Assembly: GCF_002959965.1 (NCBI RefSeq)
Contig: NZ_PREV01000027.1
Location: forward strand, 1,519,590-1,583,589
DNA: 64,000 nt
Direction of reading: 5' to 3'
Source of the DNA: Microbulbifer pacificus
GTDB taxonomy: Bacteria > Pseudomonadota > Gammaproteobacteria > Pseudomonadales > Cellvibrionaceae
Part shown: piece after piece, positions 42,529 through 55,143 of the stretch
How positions within the stretch are numbered: the first letter of the stretch is position 1
How the letters are laid out: the number at the start of each line of letters is the position of its first letter
Notes under the pieces: generated by a model
The model's database searches: none
The model's input: the letters and a program-made list of their open reading frames with translations, nothing else
What the model was told of the DNA's origin: nothing
Program-made: the position numbers and the translations under genes

Positions 42529-45039
42529 TCAGACCGCCGGCTGCCAGTGGGACAGCCGCAGGGCGTTGACCACAACCACCAGGGAACTCAGCGACATGCC
42601 GATAGCCGCCGCCCACGGCGGTACCAGGCCGAGAAACGCCAGTGGTAACGCCAGCAGATTGTAAAGAATGGCCCACGCCAGATTCTGGCGAATAATTGTG
42701 CGGCACTTGCGCGCCAATGCAAAGGCCCTGGGCAAGGCACGCAAGTCTCCCTGCAGCAGGATGGCATCCGCTTGCGACTGCGCCAGATCTGCGGCGGACA
42801 TCATCGCCACCGACACATCCGCGCCGGAAAGCACCGGCACATCATTGATGCCATCTCCCACCATCAGCAGGCGCTCTCCGCTCGCCTGTAGCGCCTGTAA
42901 GTGCGCGAGTTTCTGCTCGGGGGATGCACCGGCGCGATAGGTTTCGATACCCGTCAGCTGCGCCAACCGCGGTACCTCCACAGACTGATCGCCACTCAGT
43001 AGCTCTGACGCAAGCCCCTGCTCCCGCAACTGCGCCACAGAAGACGGCGCACTCTCGCGCATTTCGTCCCCCAGTCCCAGCCAGGCCAGCGGCCCGCGGG
43101 AATCCCCCAGCAGTAGCCACTGCCCAGACGCCACAGGCACCTGCGGGTGCACAGCCATGCTGCCGAGAGGATCCAATACAAAGTCCGCCCGCCCAAGACG
43201 GTAGTGCTCACCGCCGCAGATACCGGATACACCGCGCCCGGTCACCGAGCGCAGCTCTCGCGCCGTGCGCCGGCCAATCCAGGGGCTGAAGGCCCGCGCC
43301 AGTGGATGATTGCTGTGAGCTTCGAGGGCGGCGGCGATCTCCCGCACATCGACCTCCGCCACACCGGCACGCAGGGGAACAATCGCCCGCAGTCGCGGCT
43401 CGCCTTCCGTAAGAGTCCCGGTTTTGTCGAAAATCACCCGGTTGAGTCCCGGCAGCGCTTCCAGCACATGCCCTCGCGCCACCAGCAGCCCCAACTGCTG
43501 CAGGCGCAGAGTCGCAGCCGCCAGCGCCGCCGGTGTCGCCAGAGACAGAGCGCAGGGGCAGGTCACCACCAGTACCGACAAGGCGATCCAGAAGGCCCGG
43601 TCCGGCGCCTGCTGCCACCAGAATACGAAAGCTGCCACGGCAATACACAGTACTGCGGCAATAAACCGCCCCGCTAACCGGTCCGCCAACGCGACCTGTG
43701 AAGGCTTGTCCAGCTGCGCGCGCTCCACCAGCTTTTCTATCGCCGACAACCGGGTACTCTTACCGGCAGCACTGACCTCCACGGTGAGCGAGGAGTCACC
43801 ATTAACGCTTCCCGCAAACACGGAGCTCCCAGCGGTCTTTTGCTGCAGGGCCGATTCACCGGTAAGCACGGACTCATCAACACCACTTGCGCCGTCGATC
43901 ACCACACCGTCTACGGGGATGGTATCTCCAGGGCGCAGCAGTATTTGGTCGCCAACTCTGAGGGCCGAAACCGGAACCGACTCAAGCGAAGATTGATCCC
44001 CCTGTTCGCCCCTCTGTTCGCGCAGGCGCTGAGCCGCCAGCGGCAGCAACTGGGCCAGACCGCCGCTGGCAAGCCCGGCGCGGTGCCGCGCGCGCATTTC
44101 CACTGCCCGTCCCAGCAACAGGAAGAAGGTGAACATGGAAATCGACTCGAAATACACCTCACCGGTTTCAAATACGGTGGCATAGACACTCGCCCCATAG
44201 GCGAGGCCGATGGCGAGGGAAACCGGCACATCCATCACCAGCTGGCCTGTGCGCAGTGCCCGCCAGGCCGCCGCAAAGAACGGTTGCGCCGCATAGCAGA
44301 CCACCGGCGTGGCGACCACCAGCGACACCCAGCGGAAGAACAGCTCGAATTCGCGCTCAATACCTTTTCCGGCGCCGAAATAGAGGGCAATCGCGAACAT
44401 CATGACCTGCATGGTACCGAGCCCAGCCACGCCCAGACGACGCATGGCGGCGCGTCGCTCCTGCAGAATAAGGCGCTCGCTGTTGGCAGCGGTAGCGGGT
44501 GCCGGGCGATAACCGATGGCGGCGAGGGAGGCGAACAGCCGGCTGACGGGCACTTGCTCCGGGTCAAAGGCAATCTGCGCGCGATGGGTACTGGCATTGA
44601 CCGACACCCGGTGTACACCCGGTATCTGTTGCAGCTGTTTTTCGATCAGCCACACGCAGGCGGCGCAGGTAATACCGCCGATCAACAGGCTCGCTACCCG
44701 CAGTGGCGCAGCCTTCTCAGGGCGCGAACCTCCATCAAGATCGCGCACAAACTCGCTCTGGACCTCGCGCAGGTCGTAGGCACTCCAACGGTCGGTCTGC
44801 GGTGCCAGCTCCGGGCGCTGGCTGCTCTGCTCGCGAAAGCGGTAAAAGTTGTCGAGCCCACCGGCCACGATGGCACCCGCTACCGCCTCACAACCGGGGC
44901 AGCACATGGGTCTGAGTGTGCCGTCAATCCTGACGGAGAAAGTACTGCCCTCTGCCACCGGTAAACCGCAGTGATAGCAGTCTACGGGACCCGTCGCGGT
45001 GCGGGCGGACGTAGACAGGGGCGCGATAGGGGCGGTCAT
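42529..45039 (-). CDS. ccoI: Copper-translocating P1B-type ATPase CcoI
   Basis: 836 residues. The N-terminal cysteine-rich region (VDCYHCGLPV and MCCPGCEAVA) is followed by one heavy-metal domain (GGITCAACVWLIEKQL), the CcoI arrangement. The membrane CPC metal site is in VVTCPCALSLATPAAL, the phosphorylation motif DKTGTLTEG, the HP locus SNHPLAR, and the hinge GDGINDVPVL. It exports or delivers copper for the Cu-B centre of cbb3 oxidase. It lies 4 bp after ccoH within ccoG-ccoH-ccoI-ccoS. Confidence 0.96.
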   Translation of the reverse strand: MTAPIAPLSTSARTATGPVDCYHCGLPVAEGSTFSVRIDGTLRPMCCPGCEAVAGAIVAGGLDNFYRFREQSSQRPELAPQTDRWSAYDLREVQSEFVRDLDGGSRPEKAAPLRVASLLIGGITCAACVWLIEKQLQQIPGVHRVSVNASTHRAQIAFDPEQVPVSRLFASLAAIGYRPAPATAANSERLILQERRAAMRRLGVAGLGTMQVMMFAIALYFGAGKGIEREFELFFRWVSLVVATPVVCYAAQPFFAAAWRALRTGQLVMDVPVSLAIGLAYGASVYATVFETGEVYFESISMFTFFLLLGRAVEMRARHRAGLASGGLAQLLPLAAQRLREQRGEQGDQSSLESVPVSALRVGDQILLRPGDTIPVDGVVIDGASGVDESVLTGESALQQKTAGSSVFAGSVNGDSSLTVEVSAAGKSTRLSAIEKLVERAQLDKPSQVALADRLAGRFIAAVLCIAVAAFVFWWQQAPDRAFWIALSVLVVTCPCALSLATPAALAAATLRLQQLGLLVARGHVLEALPGLNRVIFDKTGTLTEGEPRLRAIVPLRAGVAEVDVREIAAALEAHSNHPLARAFSPWIGRRTARELRSVTGRGVSGICGGEHYRLGRADFVLDPLGSMAVHPQVPVASGQWLLLGDSRGPLAWLGLGDEMRESAPSSVAQLREQGLASELLSGDQSVEVPRLAQLTGIETYRAGASPEQKLAHLQALQASGERLLMVGDGINDVPVLSGADVSVAMMSAADLAQSQADAILLQGDLRALPRAFALARKCRTIIRQNLAWAILYNLLALPLAFLGLVPPWAAAIGMSLSSLVVVVNALRLSHWQPAV

Positions 45040-45043
45040 AGGC

Positions 45044-45601
45044 TTACTGCTCGGCGGGCTTCAGGGGCACTCCGTTGCCGATGTCGAAATTGATTTCCCC
45101 TTTGAGCCGCCACGGCGCTTCCCGGAATGCGTCGGGATTCAGCTCAGGAATCACCTGCACATACCAGCGGTGCTGCAGCGGAGCCTCCACCCGACCACGG
45201 TAGCGGCCGATGGACTCCTGCTCCAGCAGGATATGCGTATCCAGGTCTGCCTCGACCGGATGGCTCAGGGACAGCAGCAACTTCTCTGGGTATTCGAGCT
45301 GACCGCGAAGGTCCAGTGTGACAATGCGGTCCTCAGGCAAGAACAGCAGTACTCCCGCCAGGCCCAACTCTCGCGCACGCTGATCCTGCTCGGCGCTGAA
45401 GTGGTATAACCGGCTCTCCTTGTAGTAGGTGTCGCTCACTACGTCATCGCCGTGGCGCACCGCAATGGAAACCATGACGAAGGACACCGCGATCACCAGT
45501 ACCAGCGGCGACATGACCAACCAGAACCAGGGCTCCCGGTACCAGGGTGCCGGCGCGTCCGAATGTTTCTCTGCAGTTTGAGGCACTTTGTGTTCAACCA
45601 T
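45044..45601 (-). CDS. ccoH: FixH/CcoH family protein
   Basis: 185 residues: one N-terminal transmembrane helix after WYREPWFWLVMSPLVLVIAVSFVMV, the FixH signature, then a periplasmic beta-rich domain (VTLDLRGQLEYPEKLLLSLSHPVEADLD, HRWYVQVIPE). CcoH is required for stable assembly of the cbb3 oxidase and interacts with CcoP/CcoN. It lies between ccoG and ccoI. Confidence 0.92.
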   Translation of the reverse strand: MVEHKVPQTAEKHSDAPAPWYREPWFWLVMSPLVLVIAVSFVMVSIAVRHGDDVVSDTYYKESRLYHFSAEQDQRARELGLAGVLLFLPEDRIVTLDLRGQLEYPEKLLLSLSHPVEADLDTHILLEQESIGRYRGRVEAPLQHRWYVQVIPELNPDAFREAPWRLKGEINFDIGNGVPLKPAEQ

Positions 45602-45647
45602 CGTTTGCTAATGCATGTTGGGCAACCGCGCACGGAATTGCCGGAAT

Positions 45648-47063
<1,416 letters not shown>

Positions 47064-47161
47064 AACACCTCGCTTCCCGATTGTTCGGGATCGGGATATG
47101 ACTGCAGATACATGCAATGAGGCTTGTTATTCTTCCCTGCGATGCCTTTCCCGGCCAATGC

Positions 47162-47184
47162 AAGTGGCGGCATCGCCGCCACTT
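47162..47184. other. Intercistronic hairpin between ccoP and ccoG
   Basis: Perfect 9-bp stem AAGTGGCGG / CCGCCACTT with a 5-nt loop, 31 bp past the ccoP stop. On the transcribed (minus) strand no T-run follows, so it more likely stabilises or partly separates the ccoNOQP and ccoGHIS messages than ends them. Confidence 0.6.
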
Positions 47185-47214
47185 TTCCTTCAGATCAGTT
47201 TGCTCGCTTCGAAC

Positions 47215-48123
47215 TCACTGCTGGACTTCATCCTGGCGAGACAAACTGTAGACATAGGCTGCCACCAGACGGATTTTGTCTTCACGCAGTTTTTCCTTCT
47301 GCGCAGGCATATGGTTGCTGCGACCGCCACGAATCGTGTGCTGGATTTCTTCACGGGTACCGCCGTAAAGCCAGATATCGTCGGTCAGGTTCGGCGCACC
47401 CAGCGCCTGATTGCCTTTGCCGTCCATACCGTGACAGGCCATACAGACCGTGCCAAACACCTGCTTGCCTTTCTCCGCCATGGCTGCATCGTGCTCGAGG
47501 CCGTTCATGGCCAACACGTATTCGGCGGCATTCTTGACACCGGCCTCACCAATTACCGGACCTTGTGGCGGCATCAGTCCCTGGCGACCATTGTTGAGGG
47601 TTTCCAGAATTTTTTCCGGGGTGCCACCGTACAGCCAGTCACCGTCAGTCAGGTTCGGGAAACCGTAGTTGCCACCACCGTCAGCGCCGTGGCAAACGGC
47701 ACAGTTGTTGGCAAAAATCCGCGCACCCATTTTCAGGGCTTCAGGATTCTCGGCAATTTTCTCAATCGGCATATCTGCGTATTGTCCAAACGTCTCCTTG
47801 AACTCCGCCTGGGCTTTGGCCTGATCGGATTTCAGGGCACCGACGGAAGTCCAGCCTGAGATTCCCTTGAAATTTCCCATGCCCGGGTAAATCACCAGGT
47901 ATGCGGCGGAAAATACCAGCGTCAGAATGAACAGAAGAAACCACCACTTCGGCAGCGGGTTATCGTACTCTTCAATGCCATCGTAAACATGGCCGGTAGT
48001 ACGGTTTTCCGGGTCTTCCTGGTCGTCAACCGCCACTTTGCGGTTGGCAAACAAAACCCAAGTGACCAATATGAGATTGGTAAGGGTGAGCACAATTACC
48101 CAGATACTCCAACCTGTACTCAT
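47215..48123 (-). CDS. ccoP: cbb3-type cytochrome c oxidase subunit III (CcoP)
   Basis: 302 residues: an N-terminal transmembrane helix, a second helix (KWWFLLFILTLVFSAAYLVIYPG), then two cytochrome c domains with heme motifs CAVCHGADGG and CMACHGMDGKG and distal methionines. It feeds electrons from c-type cytochromes to CcoO/CcoN at the periplasmic face. It overlaps ccoQ by 4 bp (ATGA). Terminal gene of ccoNOQP. Confidence 0.97.
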   Translation of the reverse strand: MSTGWSIWVIVLTLTNLILVTWVLFANRKVAVDDQEDPENRTTGHVYDGIEEYDNPLPKWWFLLFILTLVFSAAYLVIYPGMGNFKGISGWTSVGALKSDQAKAQAEFKETFGQYADMPIEKIAENPEALKMGARIFANNCAVCHGADGGGNYGFPNLTDGDWLYGGTPEKILETLNNGRQGLMPPQGPVIGEAGVKNAAEYVLAMNGLEHDAAMAEKGKQVFGTVCMACHGMDGKGNQALGAPNLTDDIWLYGGTREEIQHTIRGGRSNHMPAQKEKLREDKIRLVAAYVYSLSRQDEVQQ

Positions 48124-48344
48124 TTGTCTTGCCCCTGTTCCTGTTTGGCTCCGGCTTCATCGTCGGAGCGGGATTCGCTCTCGTGAGCGCCCTTTTCAGT
48201 TGATTCCTGTTCGTCGGCGAATGGCAGTTTGGCGTCCTCCTCGAAGCGCTTTTTACGCTTCGGAGAAAAGGCCCACCAGCAGATTGCCAGAAAGGCAACT
48301 GCCCCCAGCACTACACCTATCTGCCGCAAAATATTGATATCCAA
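48120..48344 (-). CDS. ccoQ: cbb3-type cytochrome c oxidase subunit CcoQ
   Basis: 74 residues: a single helix (IGVVLGAVAFLAICWWAFSPKRKKRFEEDAKLPF), the CcoQ/FixQ signature, followed by an acidic tail rich in Glu and Gln. It stabilises the interaction of CcoP with the core complex. Located between ccoO and ccoP as usual. Confidence 0.95.
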   Translation of the reverse strand: MDINILRQIGVVLGAVAFLAICWWAFSPKRKKRFEEDAKLPFADEQESTEKGAHESESRSDDEAGAKQEQGQDK

Positions 48345-48359
48345 AATGTGGCCTCGCCC

Positions 48360-48977
48360 TTACCGCTTTTGCTGAACCAGAACGCCCAGCTGTTGCAGAT
48401 AGGCCACCAATGCGTCAATTTCGTGAACGCGACCGCCGATAAACGGCTTGCTGGCGTTGGCGATATCTTCATCGGTGTAGGGAACACCAATGGCACGCAT
48501 CGCACGCATTTTGTCTGCGGTGTGCTCGCCGGTGATCACATTGTCAAACAGCCACGGATAGGAAGGCATGATGGATTCCGGCACCACATTGCGCGGATCG
48601 TACAGGTGCGCGCGGTGCCACTCATCGGAGTAACGGCCGCCTACACGGGCCAGATCCGGTCCTGTGCGCTTGGAGCCCCACAGGAAAGGATGGTCATAAA
48701 CATATTCCTGTGCCATCGAGTAATGACCGTAACGCTCCACTTCCGCCCGCAATGGACGAATCATCTGTGTGTGGCAAACATGGCAGCCTTCACGGATGTA
48801 GATGTCACGCCCTTCCAGCTCAAGCGCGGGGAGTGGCTTGAGGCCGGCGAGGGGTTCATTGTTGTTGGTGGTGAAGAACTGAGGAACGATCTCCACGAGA
48901 GCGCCAAAGCTGATCGCGACGATGATCAGCACAATCATCAGGCCGATATTCTTTTCTACGATGTCATGATTTTTCAC
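48360..48977 (-). CDS. ccoO: cbb3-type cytochrome c oxidase subunit II (CcoO)
   Basis: 205 residues: an N-terminal membrane anchor ([27 protein letters not shown]) and a periplasmic mono-heme domain with [23 protein letters not shown], the CcoO signature, and WLFDN and YLQQLGVLV near the end. It is the membrane-bound cytochrome c subunit that passes electrons to CcoN. 12 bp after ccoN. Confidence 0.97.
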   Translation of the reverse strand: MKNHDIVEKNIGLMIVLIIVAISFGALVEIVPQFFTTNNNEPLAGLKPLPALELEGRDIYIREGCHVCHTQMIRPLRAEVERYGHYSMAQEYVYDHPFLWGSKRTGPDLARVGGRYSDEWHRAHLYDPRNVVPESIMPSYPWLFDNVITGEHTADKMRAMRAIGVPYTDEDIANASKPFIGGRVHEIDALVAYLQQLGVLVQQKR

Positions 48978-48989
48978 GATACGTTCCCC

Positions 48990-50456
48990 TTATGCCGACT
49001 TCGCTGCGGGCAGATGTTCATCGTGACGCACCTCAGATTCTTCGGGTTCGTCAGTGATGGTACGGAATACGTTGTACGCCATCAGGAACATACCGGTCAG
49101 GAAGAAGGCACCGCCCAACCAACGCACGATGTAACCCGGGTGGCTTGCGATAACACTTTCAACAAAGCTGTATGTCAGGGTGCCGTCGGCGTTGAAGGCA
49201 CGCCACATCAGGCCCTGGGTAATTCCGTTCACCCACATCGCCGCGATGTACAGCACGGTGCCTACCGTCGCCAGCCAGAAGTGCGCGTTGATGAGGCTGA
49301 CGCTATACATCTGTTTGCGATTCCAGAGCACCGGTACCAGGTGGTACAGGGCACCGATAGAGATCATCGCAACCCAGCCCAACGCGCCGGAGTGCACGTG
49401 ACCAATGGTCCAGTCGGTGTTGTGGGAAAGCGCGTTCACGGTCTTGATCGACATCATCGGACCTTCGAACGTGGACATACCGTAGAAGGACAGAGATACC
49501 ACCAGGAAGCGCAGAGTCGGATCAGTGCGCAGTTTGTGCCAGGCACCGGACAAGGTCATGATGCCGTTGATCATGCCACCCCAGGAGGGTGCCAGCAGGA
49601 TCACGGACATGATCATAGCGAGACTCTGAGTCCAGTCCGGGAGTGCGGAGTAATGCAGATGGTGGCCGCCGGCCCATACATAGATGGAGATCAACGCCCA
49701 GAAGTGCACGATGGACAGCTGATAGGAATACACCGGACGACCGGCCTGTTTGGGCACGAAGTAGTACATGATGCCGAGGAAGGCCGCCGTCAGGAAGAAA
49801 CCTACGGCGTTGTGGCCGTACCACCACTGGATCATGGCGTCCTTGGTGCCGGAATAAAGCGAATACGCCTTCCATGAATCCGCGCTGATCGGCATCGCCA
49901 GGTTGTTGACGATATGCAGCACGGCAATGGTGATGATGTATGCCCCAAAGAACCAGTTCGCTACGTAGATGTGCGAAGTGCGGCGCTTGGCAATGGTACC
50001 GAAGAACACCAGCGCATACGCAACCCAGATCAGCGCAATCAGGATATCCAGCGGCCATTCCAGTTCGGCGTACTCTTTCGCGGAGGTAATCCCCTGCGGG
50101 AGAGTGATGATCGCACCGACAATAACCGCCTGCCAGCCCCAGAACGTGAAGGGAATCAGCCAGCCGCCCCAGAGACGGGTCTGGCAGGTACGCTGCACAA
50201 CATAGTAGGAAGTGGCGAACAGGACACTGCCACCGAATGCGAAAATCACCGCATTGGTATGCAATGGTCGCAGACGACCAAAGTGCGTAAAGGGCTGCCA
50301 GATGTCGTTTAACACAGGCCAGGCGAGCTGCGCGGCGATCAATACGCCGACACCCATTCCAACAATACCCCAGACCACCGACATAATGGTGAACTGGCGC
50401 ACAATGTTGTAGTCATAGTCCGGCAACTTGCCGGCCTCTGCCACTGTTGTCGTCAT
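48990..50456 (-). CDS. ccoN: cbb3-type cytochrome c oxidase subunit I (CcoN)
   Basis: 488 residues, twelve transmembrane helices, with conserved histidines for hemes b and b3 and Cu-[57 protein letters not shown], and [20 protein letters not shown]. It is the catalytic subunit that reduces O2 with high affinity and pumps protons. First gene of ccoNOQP. The 144-bp leader up to argG's 3' end shows no clear Fnr/Anr palindrome (TTGAT-N4-ATCAA), although such control is usual. Confidence 0.98.
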   Translation of the reverse strand: MTTTVAEAGKLPDYDYNIVRQFTIMSVVWGIVGMGVGVLIAAQLAWPVLNDIWQPFTHFGRLRPLHTNAVIFAFGGSVLFATSYYVVQRTCQTRLWGGWLIPFTFWGWQAVIVGAIITLPQGITSAKEYAELEWPLDILIALIWVAYALVFFGTIAKRRTSHIYVANWFFGAYIITIAVLHIVNNLAMPISADSWKAYSLYSGTKDAMIQWWYGHNAVGFFLTAAFLGIMYYFVPKQAGRPVYSYQLSIVHFWALISIYVWAGGHHLHYSALPDWTQSLAMIMSVILLAPSWGGMINGIMTLSGAWHKLRTDPTLRFLVVSLSFYGMSTFEGPMMSIKTVNALSHNTDWTIGHVHSGALGWVAMISIGALYHLVPVLWNRKQMYSVSLINAHFWLATVGTVLYIAAMWVNGITQGLMWRAFNADGTLTYSFVESVIASHPGYIVRWLGGAFFLTGMFLMAYNVFRTITDEPEESEVRHDEHLPAAKSA

Positions 50457-50600
50457 TGTGTTACTTCCGTTGCTTTTAGAAATTCGTTTCCGTCAAACGC
50501 GAGCGGCGTCCGCCAAAACAATAGCGACCGTTCCCTTCACGGTAGACCGGGCGGGCACAAAAACGACGATTTACATGCTTCTATCGCCGTTTCTGCCTAT

Positions 50601-51821
50601 TCAGATCAAGTCTCTGCCTTTACCCGCAGCGATACGCAGCCGCAAGGCGTTCAATTTGATGAATCCTTCGGCATCCTTCTGGTTGTAGGCGCCGGCGTCA
50701 TCCTCGAACGTGGCGATGCGCTCATCAAACAGACTGTCCGCGGAGCGGCGCCCTACGGCACTGACACTGCCTTTATACAGCTTCAGTCGTACTTCACCGT
50801 TGACCACGGCCTGGGATTCGTCGATCGCGGCCTGCAGCATACGGCGCTCGGGGGACCACCAGTAACCGTTGTAAATCAGTATCGCGTAACGCGGCATCAG
50901 CTCATCCTTCAGGTGCGCGACTTCGCGATCCAGAGTGATGGACTCGATGGCGCGGTGCGCCTTCATCAGGATGGTGCCGCCAGGAGTTTCGTAGCAACCG
51001 CGGGACTTCATACCCACATAGCGGTTTTCCACGATATCCAGACGTCCGATCCCATTGGCTCCGCCCAGTTTGTTGAGTTTTTCCAGCAGCGAGGCCGGGC
51101 TTAAACGCTCGCCGTCGATGGCGACCGGGTCGCCTTTCTCGAACTGCAGAGTGATATAAGTGGGTTGATCAGGCGCGGCTTCCGGGCTGACACTCCAGCG
51201 CCACATATCCTCTTCCGCTTCCGCCCACGGCTCTTCCAGCACACCGCCCTCGTAGGAGATGTGCAGCAGGTTGGCGTCCATGGAGTACGGGGACTTTTTC
51301 TTCTTGTTGGAAAAATCCACCGGGATCTTGTGCTGCTCGCAGTACTGCATGAGCTTCTCGCGCGAGGTCAGGTCCCACTCGCGCCATGGGGCAATGACCT
51401 TGATGCCAGGCTTCAGGGCATAGGCACCCAGTTCGAAACGGACCTGATCGTTGCCTTTGCCGGTGGCACCATGAGAAATGGCATCCGCGCCGGTTTCATT
51501 GGCGATTTCGATCAGCCGCTTGGCGATCAGCGGGCGGGCGATAGAGGTGCCGAGCAGATATTCGCCTTCATAAATGGTGTTGGCCCGGAACATCGGGAAC
51601 ACGAAATCGCGCACGAACTCTTCGCGCAGATCGTCGATATAGATCTCTTTTACGCCCAGTGCCTGGGCCTTGGCCCGGGCCGGCTCAACCTCTTCACCCT
51701 GACCGATGTCGGCGGTAAAGGTAACAACCTCACACCCGTAGGTATCCTGCAGCCAGCGCACGATCACCGATGTATCGAGTCCGCCAGAATACGCCAATAC
51801 CACCTTGTCGATCTTGCTCAT
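50601..51821 (-). CDS. argG: Argininosuccinate synthase
   Basis: 406 residues: the ATP pyrophosphatase P-loop [11 protein letters not shown] near the N-terminus, [29 protein letters not shown], and [15 protein letters not shown]. It condenses citrulline and aspartate in arginine synthesis. It is the ~400-residue type 1 form used by most proteobacteria. It runs towards ccoN but on the same strand; no terminator is visible between them. Confidence 0.98.
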   Translation of the reverse strand: MSKIDKVVLAYSGGLDTSVIVRWLQDTYGCEVVTFTADIGQGEEVEPARAKAQALGVKEIYIDDLREEFVRDFVFPMFRANTIYEGEYLLGTSIARPLIAKRLIEIANETGADAISHGATGKGNDQVRFELGAYALKPGIKVIAPWREWDLTSREKLMQYCEQHKIPVDFSNKKKKSPYSMDANLLHISYEGGVLEEPWAEAEEDMWRWSVSPEAAPDQPTYITLQFEKGDPVAIDGERLSPASLLEKLNKLGGANGIGRLDIVENRYVGMKSRGCYETPGGTILMKAHRAIESITLDREVAHLKDELMPRYAILIYNGYWWSPERRMLQAAIDESQAVVNGEVRLKLYKGSVSAVGRRSADSLFDERIATFEDDAGAYNQKDAEGFIKLNALRLRIAAGKGRDLI

Positions 51822-52178
51822 TACTATCCTCTGTATAGTGGGGCCCGTATGTGGGGGGCAAAGCCGTCGCCAACGAGTGTTACAACGCCTCAGGAGAAGC
51901 GATGCACCCGCGTAATGTTCAGTCTGGGGGGATTTATATTGGATTTGTGCCCAGGAAGTGCGGAAAGGCCGCCTTTTTTCGGGGCGCGATTGTAGCGCCT
52001 AGATTCGCCCACGACTAGCACCCGACGGACAGTCGGTAGGCTGCCCACGCAGCAAGCGGCAGCCCCTGTTTACTTTATATTCAATCTGCCGAACGATGAG
52101 GCAATTACCGCAGTTTTCGCAATTTATTGGCGCTTCAGGTAGCATCGGCGCCGCGATCAATCCGGGAGGAGATATTCG
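51822..52178. other. Divergent promoter region of argG and pyrC
   Basis: About 357 bp between divergent genes. It holds the pyrC ribosome-binding site (GGGAGGAG near 52164-52171). I see no RNA gene, riboswitch or ARG-box-like palindrome. Confidence 0.45.
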
Positions 52179-53216
52179 GTGGACTCCAGACAGCAAATTA
52201 CTCTGCGCGCACCAGACGACTGGCATATCCATTTGCGTGACGGTGTAGCCCTTGCGCGTACCGTTGGCGATGCCGCCCGACAGTTCCGCCGCGCCATCAT
52301 CATGCCCAATCTGGTTCCACCGGTAACCAACGCCGAGGGTGCACTGGCCTACAAGGCGCGGATTGAGTCCGCGGTCCCGGCAGGCATGGTATTTTCCCCA
52401 CTGATGGTGATCTACCTCACTGACAAAACTTCCCCGGAGATCATCCAGCAGGCGCACGCCGCCGGGGTTGTCGCCGCCAAGCTGTACCCGGCCGGCGCCA
52501 CCACCAACTCCGATTCCGGAGTCACAGACATCGCGAACATCTATCCGGCACTGGAAGCAATGCAGTCTTGTGACATGAAATTGCTGCTGCATGGAGAGGT
52601 CACCACCAGCGATATCGACATCTTCGATCGCGAGCGTGTATTCATCGAAAATATCCTCGGCCGTGTGGTCGCCGACTTCCCTCGCCTCAAAATCGTGCTT
52701 GAGCACATCACTACGGCGCATGCGGCGGAATTTGTTGCCGAAGCCCGCGAGGGAGTAGCGGCAACCATTACCGCCCACCATTTGCTGTACAATCGCAACC
52801 ATATGCTTGTGGGGGGTATCCGTCCCCATTATTACTGTCTTCCCATCCTGAAACGCAGTATTCACCAGGATGCGCTGATTGAGGCGGCGACCAGCGGAAG
52901 CCCGAAGTTTTTCCTTGGTACCGACTCGGCTCCCCATGCACAGGGTAAAAAAGAAGCGGCCTGCGGCTGTGCCGGCTGCTACACCGCCTTCAGCGCCATC
53001 GAGCTGTACGCGGAAGCCTTTGAACGCGCCGGCAAACTGGATCGACTGGAAGGGTTTGCCAGCGAGTTCGGCCCGGATTTTTACGGTCTTCCCCGCAATA
53101 GCGGTACCATCACCCTGGTACGCGAACCGTGGACACTGCCCAGCGGCCTGCCAATGGGCGATGAAGCACTGATTCCATTGGCGGCGGGCGAAACACTGAA
53201 TTGGCGACTGCGCTGA
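52179..53216 (+). CDS. pyrC: Dihydroorotase (class II, PyrC)
   Basis: 345 residues from a GTG start preceded by GGGAGGAG at 7-14 bases. Metal-binding [10 protein letters not shown] (HxH), carboxylated-lysine segment [45 protein letters not shown] and [10 protein letters not shown] define the short class II dihydroorotase of pyrimidine synthesis. pyrC-rnt adjacency is typical of gammaproteobacteria. Confidence 0.97.
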   Translation: MDSRQQITLRAPDDWHIHLRDGVALARTVGDAARQFRRAIIMPNLVPPVTNAEGALAYKARIESAVPAGMVFSPLMVIYLTDKTSPEIIQQAHAAGVVAAKLYPAGATTNSDSGVTDIANIYPALEAMQSCDMKLLLHGEVTTSDIDIFDRERVFIENILGRVVADFPRLKIVLEHITTAHAAEFVAEAREGVAATITAHHLLYNRNHMLVGGIRPHYYCLPILKRSIHQDALIEAATSGSPKFFLGTDSAPHAQGKKEAACGCAGCYTAFSAIELYAEAFERAGKLDRLEGFASEFGPDFYGLPRNSGTITLVREPWTLPSGLPMGDEALIPLAAGETLNWRLR

Positions 53217-53265
53217 CAGCCCTAGACCAACTACCGAAAGCAGAAAAGAAGTACCAGGACACCCC

Positions 53266-53946
53266 GTGACCCCAGCAGAAGCTCCCACTGGCCCCAAATC
53301 TCTCTTGGCTCAGCGATTTCGCGGCTTCCTGCCAGTCGTTCTGGATCTCGAGACTGCGGGCTTCAACGCCCGCACCGACGCTCTGCTGGAGGTTTCTGCC
53401 GTTATTCTGAATATGGATGAAGCAGGTACGCTCTATCCTGAGCAAACCCACAGTTTCCATATTGAGCCGTTCGAAGGCGCAAATATCGAGCAGTCGGCGC
53501 TGGATTTTATCGGCGTCGACCTTGAGTCACCGGATCGCGATGCGTGGCCTGAGGAAATTGCCTTACCCGAGCTTTTCCGCCAGATTCGCCGGGCAATCAA
53601 GCTCCACAGCTGCACCCGAGCCATCATGGTGGCGCACAACGCCCATTTTGACCTGGGGTTCATCAATGCAGCCGTCAACCGTTGCGGTCTAAAGCGCAAC
53701 CCGTTCCATCCCTTCTCATGTATGGATACCGCCACACTGTCCGGTCTCGCATACGGCCAGACGGTGCTGGCGAAGGCCTGCCAGACTGCGGGTATTGCCT
53801 TCGACAACAGCGCCGCCCACTCCGCCGAGTACGATGCCGAGAAAACTGCGGAACTCTTCTGTGGTATCGTCAATCGCTGGCGCGACATGGGGGGCTGGCC
53901 GCTGTTGCCGCCGCAGTCCGAAGGCGAAACCGCATCTGACGACTGA
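53266..53946 (+). CDS. rnt: Ribonuclease T
   Basis: 226 residues from GTG. A DEDDh exonuclease: [18 protein letters not shown] (D, E), [13 protein letters not shown] (D) and [14 protein letters not shown] (H, D). It trims 3' ends of tRNA and other stable RNAs (the CCA end) in the cytoplasm. It lies 49 bp after pyrC. Confidence 0.96.
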   Translation: MTPAEAPTGPKSLLAQRFRGFLPVVLDLETAGFNARTDALLEVSAVILNMDEAGTLYPEQTHSFHIEPFEGANIEQSALDFIGVDLESPDRDAWPEEIALPELFRQIRRAIKLHSCTRAIMVAHNAHFDLGFINAAVNRCGLKRNPFHPFSCMDTATLSGLAYGQTVLAKACQTAGIAFDNSAAHSAEYDAEKTAELFCGIVNRWRDMGGWPLLPPQSEGETASDD

Positions 53947-54042
53947 GCCACCCCTTACCTGACGCCGATACCTAAGTCGTATATTCGCCGATCCCGCCTG
54001 CCGGTAAGCTGACGTGACCCCGATAACAGATACGGCAAGGCA

Positions 54043-54993
54043 ATGGGCAAAATCAAACATATCGTTCAGGCGTTGAGACTCGGACTTTTACTGGCAGTGG
54101 TCACCTGCAATACCTATGCGGGCAGCTGGCAAAAAGATGTCGCCATCGGCGGCTTCGACAGGGTCCATATCTATACCCCCGACACACTCTCACCTATCGG
54201 CAGAGGAAGATCCCTGCTTGTGGTTCTGCACGGGTGCGTCCAGCCCATTGATGCCTACCTGACGGCAAACCTGGATATCGCCGCCGAAGAGTTTGGGATG
54301 GTGGTCGCTGTTCCGGAGGCGGTGCACAAAGCCGGATACAACTGCTGGTCTTACTGGGAAGGTACAAAATCCCGCTCATCCGGGGACTATAAAAACCTGA
54401 TCGATCTGGCTAATACCCTGAGTGGCGACACCAGCCGCGATATCGACCGGGACCAGGTATATATAGCCGGCCTTTCTTCCGGTGCGGTCTTCGCCAATAC
54501 CACGGCCTGCATAGCTCCCGATGTCTTTGCGGGTATGGGTATCAGCGCCGGACCGAGTATTGGCACCAGTGCCACTGGAGCCATCCGCAATTGTGAAACG
54601 GCCGACGTCGCCAATCGCTGTCGCCGTTATGCCGACCGTTACGACAGATACCTCAATTCCCAGATTGCGTCCGTGGCTCACGGCACTGGCGACTCAGTTG
54701 TGGACCGATGTTACAACACACAGAATTCAGAGGGGATGGCAGAGGTATACGGTATCGAGCGGTTGCCGGACACCAAAACCTTTGGCAACGGCAACAGAAC
54801 AGCCAGTGAAACCCTATGGCGGGACGGCCGGGTTTCCATGTTGTGGCTGAACGATGTCGATCACACCTGGTCTGGCGGCGAGGGCGCGAGCGGTAACTAT
54901 ATCAGTGACGCCGGAGTCAATTATGCTCGTTATCTGGGCCAGTATTTTATTGACAATAACAAACGGGTGAACCGCGACGTGGTTTCGGAGTGA
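54043..54993 (+). CDS. Secreted PHB depolymerase/LpqC-family esterase
   Basis: 316 residues with a signal peptide (LRLGLLLAVVTCNTYA). An alpha/beta hydrolase follows: oxyanion region LVVLHGCVQPIDAYL, YNCWSYWEG, and a catalytic serine in AGLSSGAVFA (G-x-S-x-G). The family's substrates are poly(3-hydroxybutyrate) or short acyl/feruloyl esters of polysaccharides. Several cysteines probably form disulfides. There is no separate substrate-binding module, so the target polymer cannot be named. Confidence 0.82.
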   Translation: MGKIKHIVQALRLGLLLAVVTCNTYAGSWQKDVAIGGFDRVHIYTPDTLSPIGRGRSLLVVLHGCVQPIDAYLTANLDIAAEEFGMVVAVPEAVHKAGYNCWSYWEGTKSRSSGDYKNLIDLANTLSGDTSRDIDRDQVYIAGLSSGAVFANTTACIAPDVFAGMGISAGPSIGTSATGAIRNCETADVANRCRRYADRYDRYLNSQIASVAHGTGDSVVDRCYNTQNSEGMAEVYGIERLPDTKTFGNGNRTASETLWRDGRVSMLWLNDVDHTWSGGEGASGNYISDAGVNYARYLGQYFIDNNKRVNRDVVSE

Positions 54994-55143
54994 GCCCCCC
55001 GCTTTGTATCCATCGGATCTCAAGCTACAGGTAGAAGCACATCAGCCCGATCAGCCCCCTAAATCAGGCTTCGGCCAGGCGTCAATACCCATGGGTGATT
55101 TTTTGCACAGATTGAGGTATTATCCGCTGCTCATACATGAATA

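Noticed and set aside
50457..50600. Fnr/Anr box upstream of ccoN
   Set aside because: Only a lone TTGAT half-site near 50604 was seen, and it is part of the argG coding end. No full palindrome.
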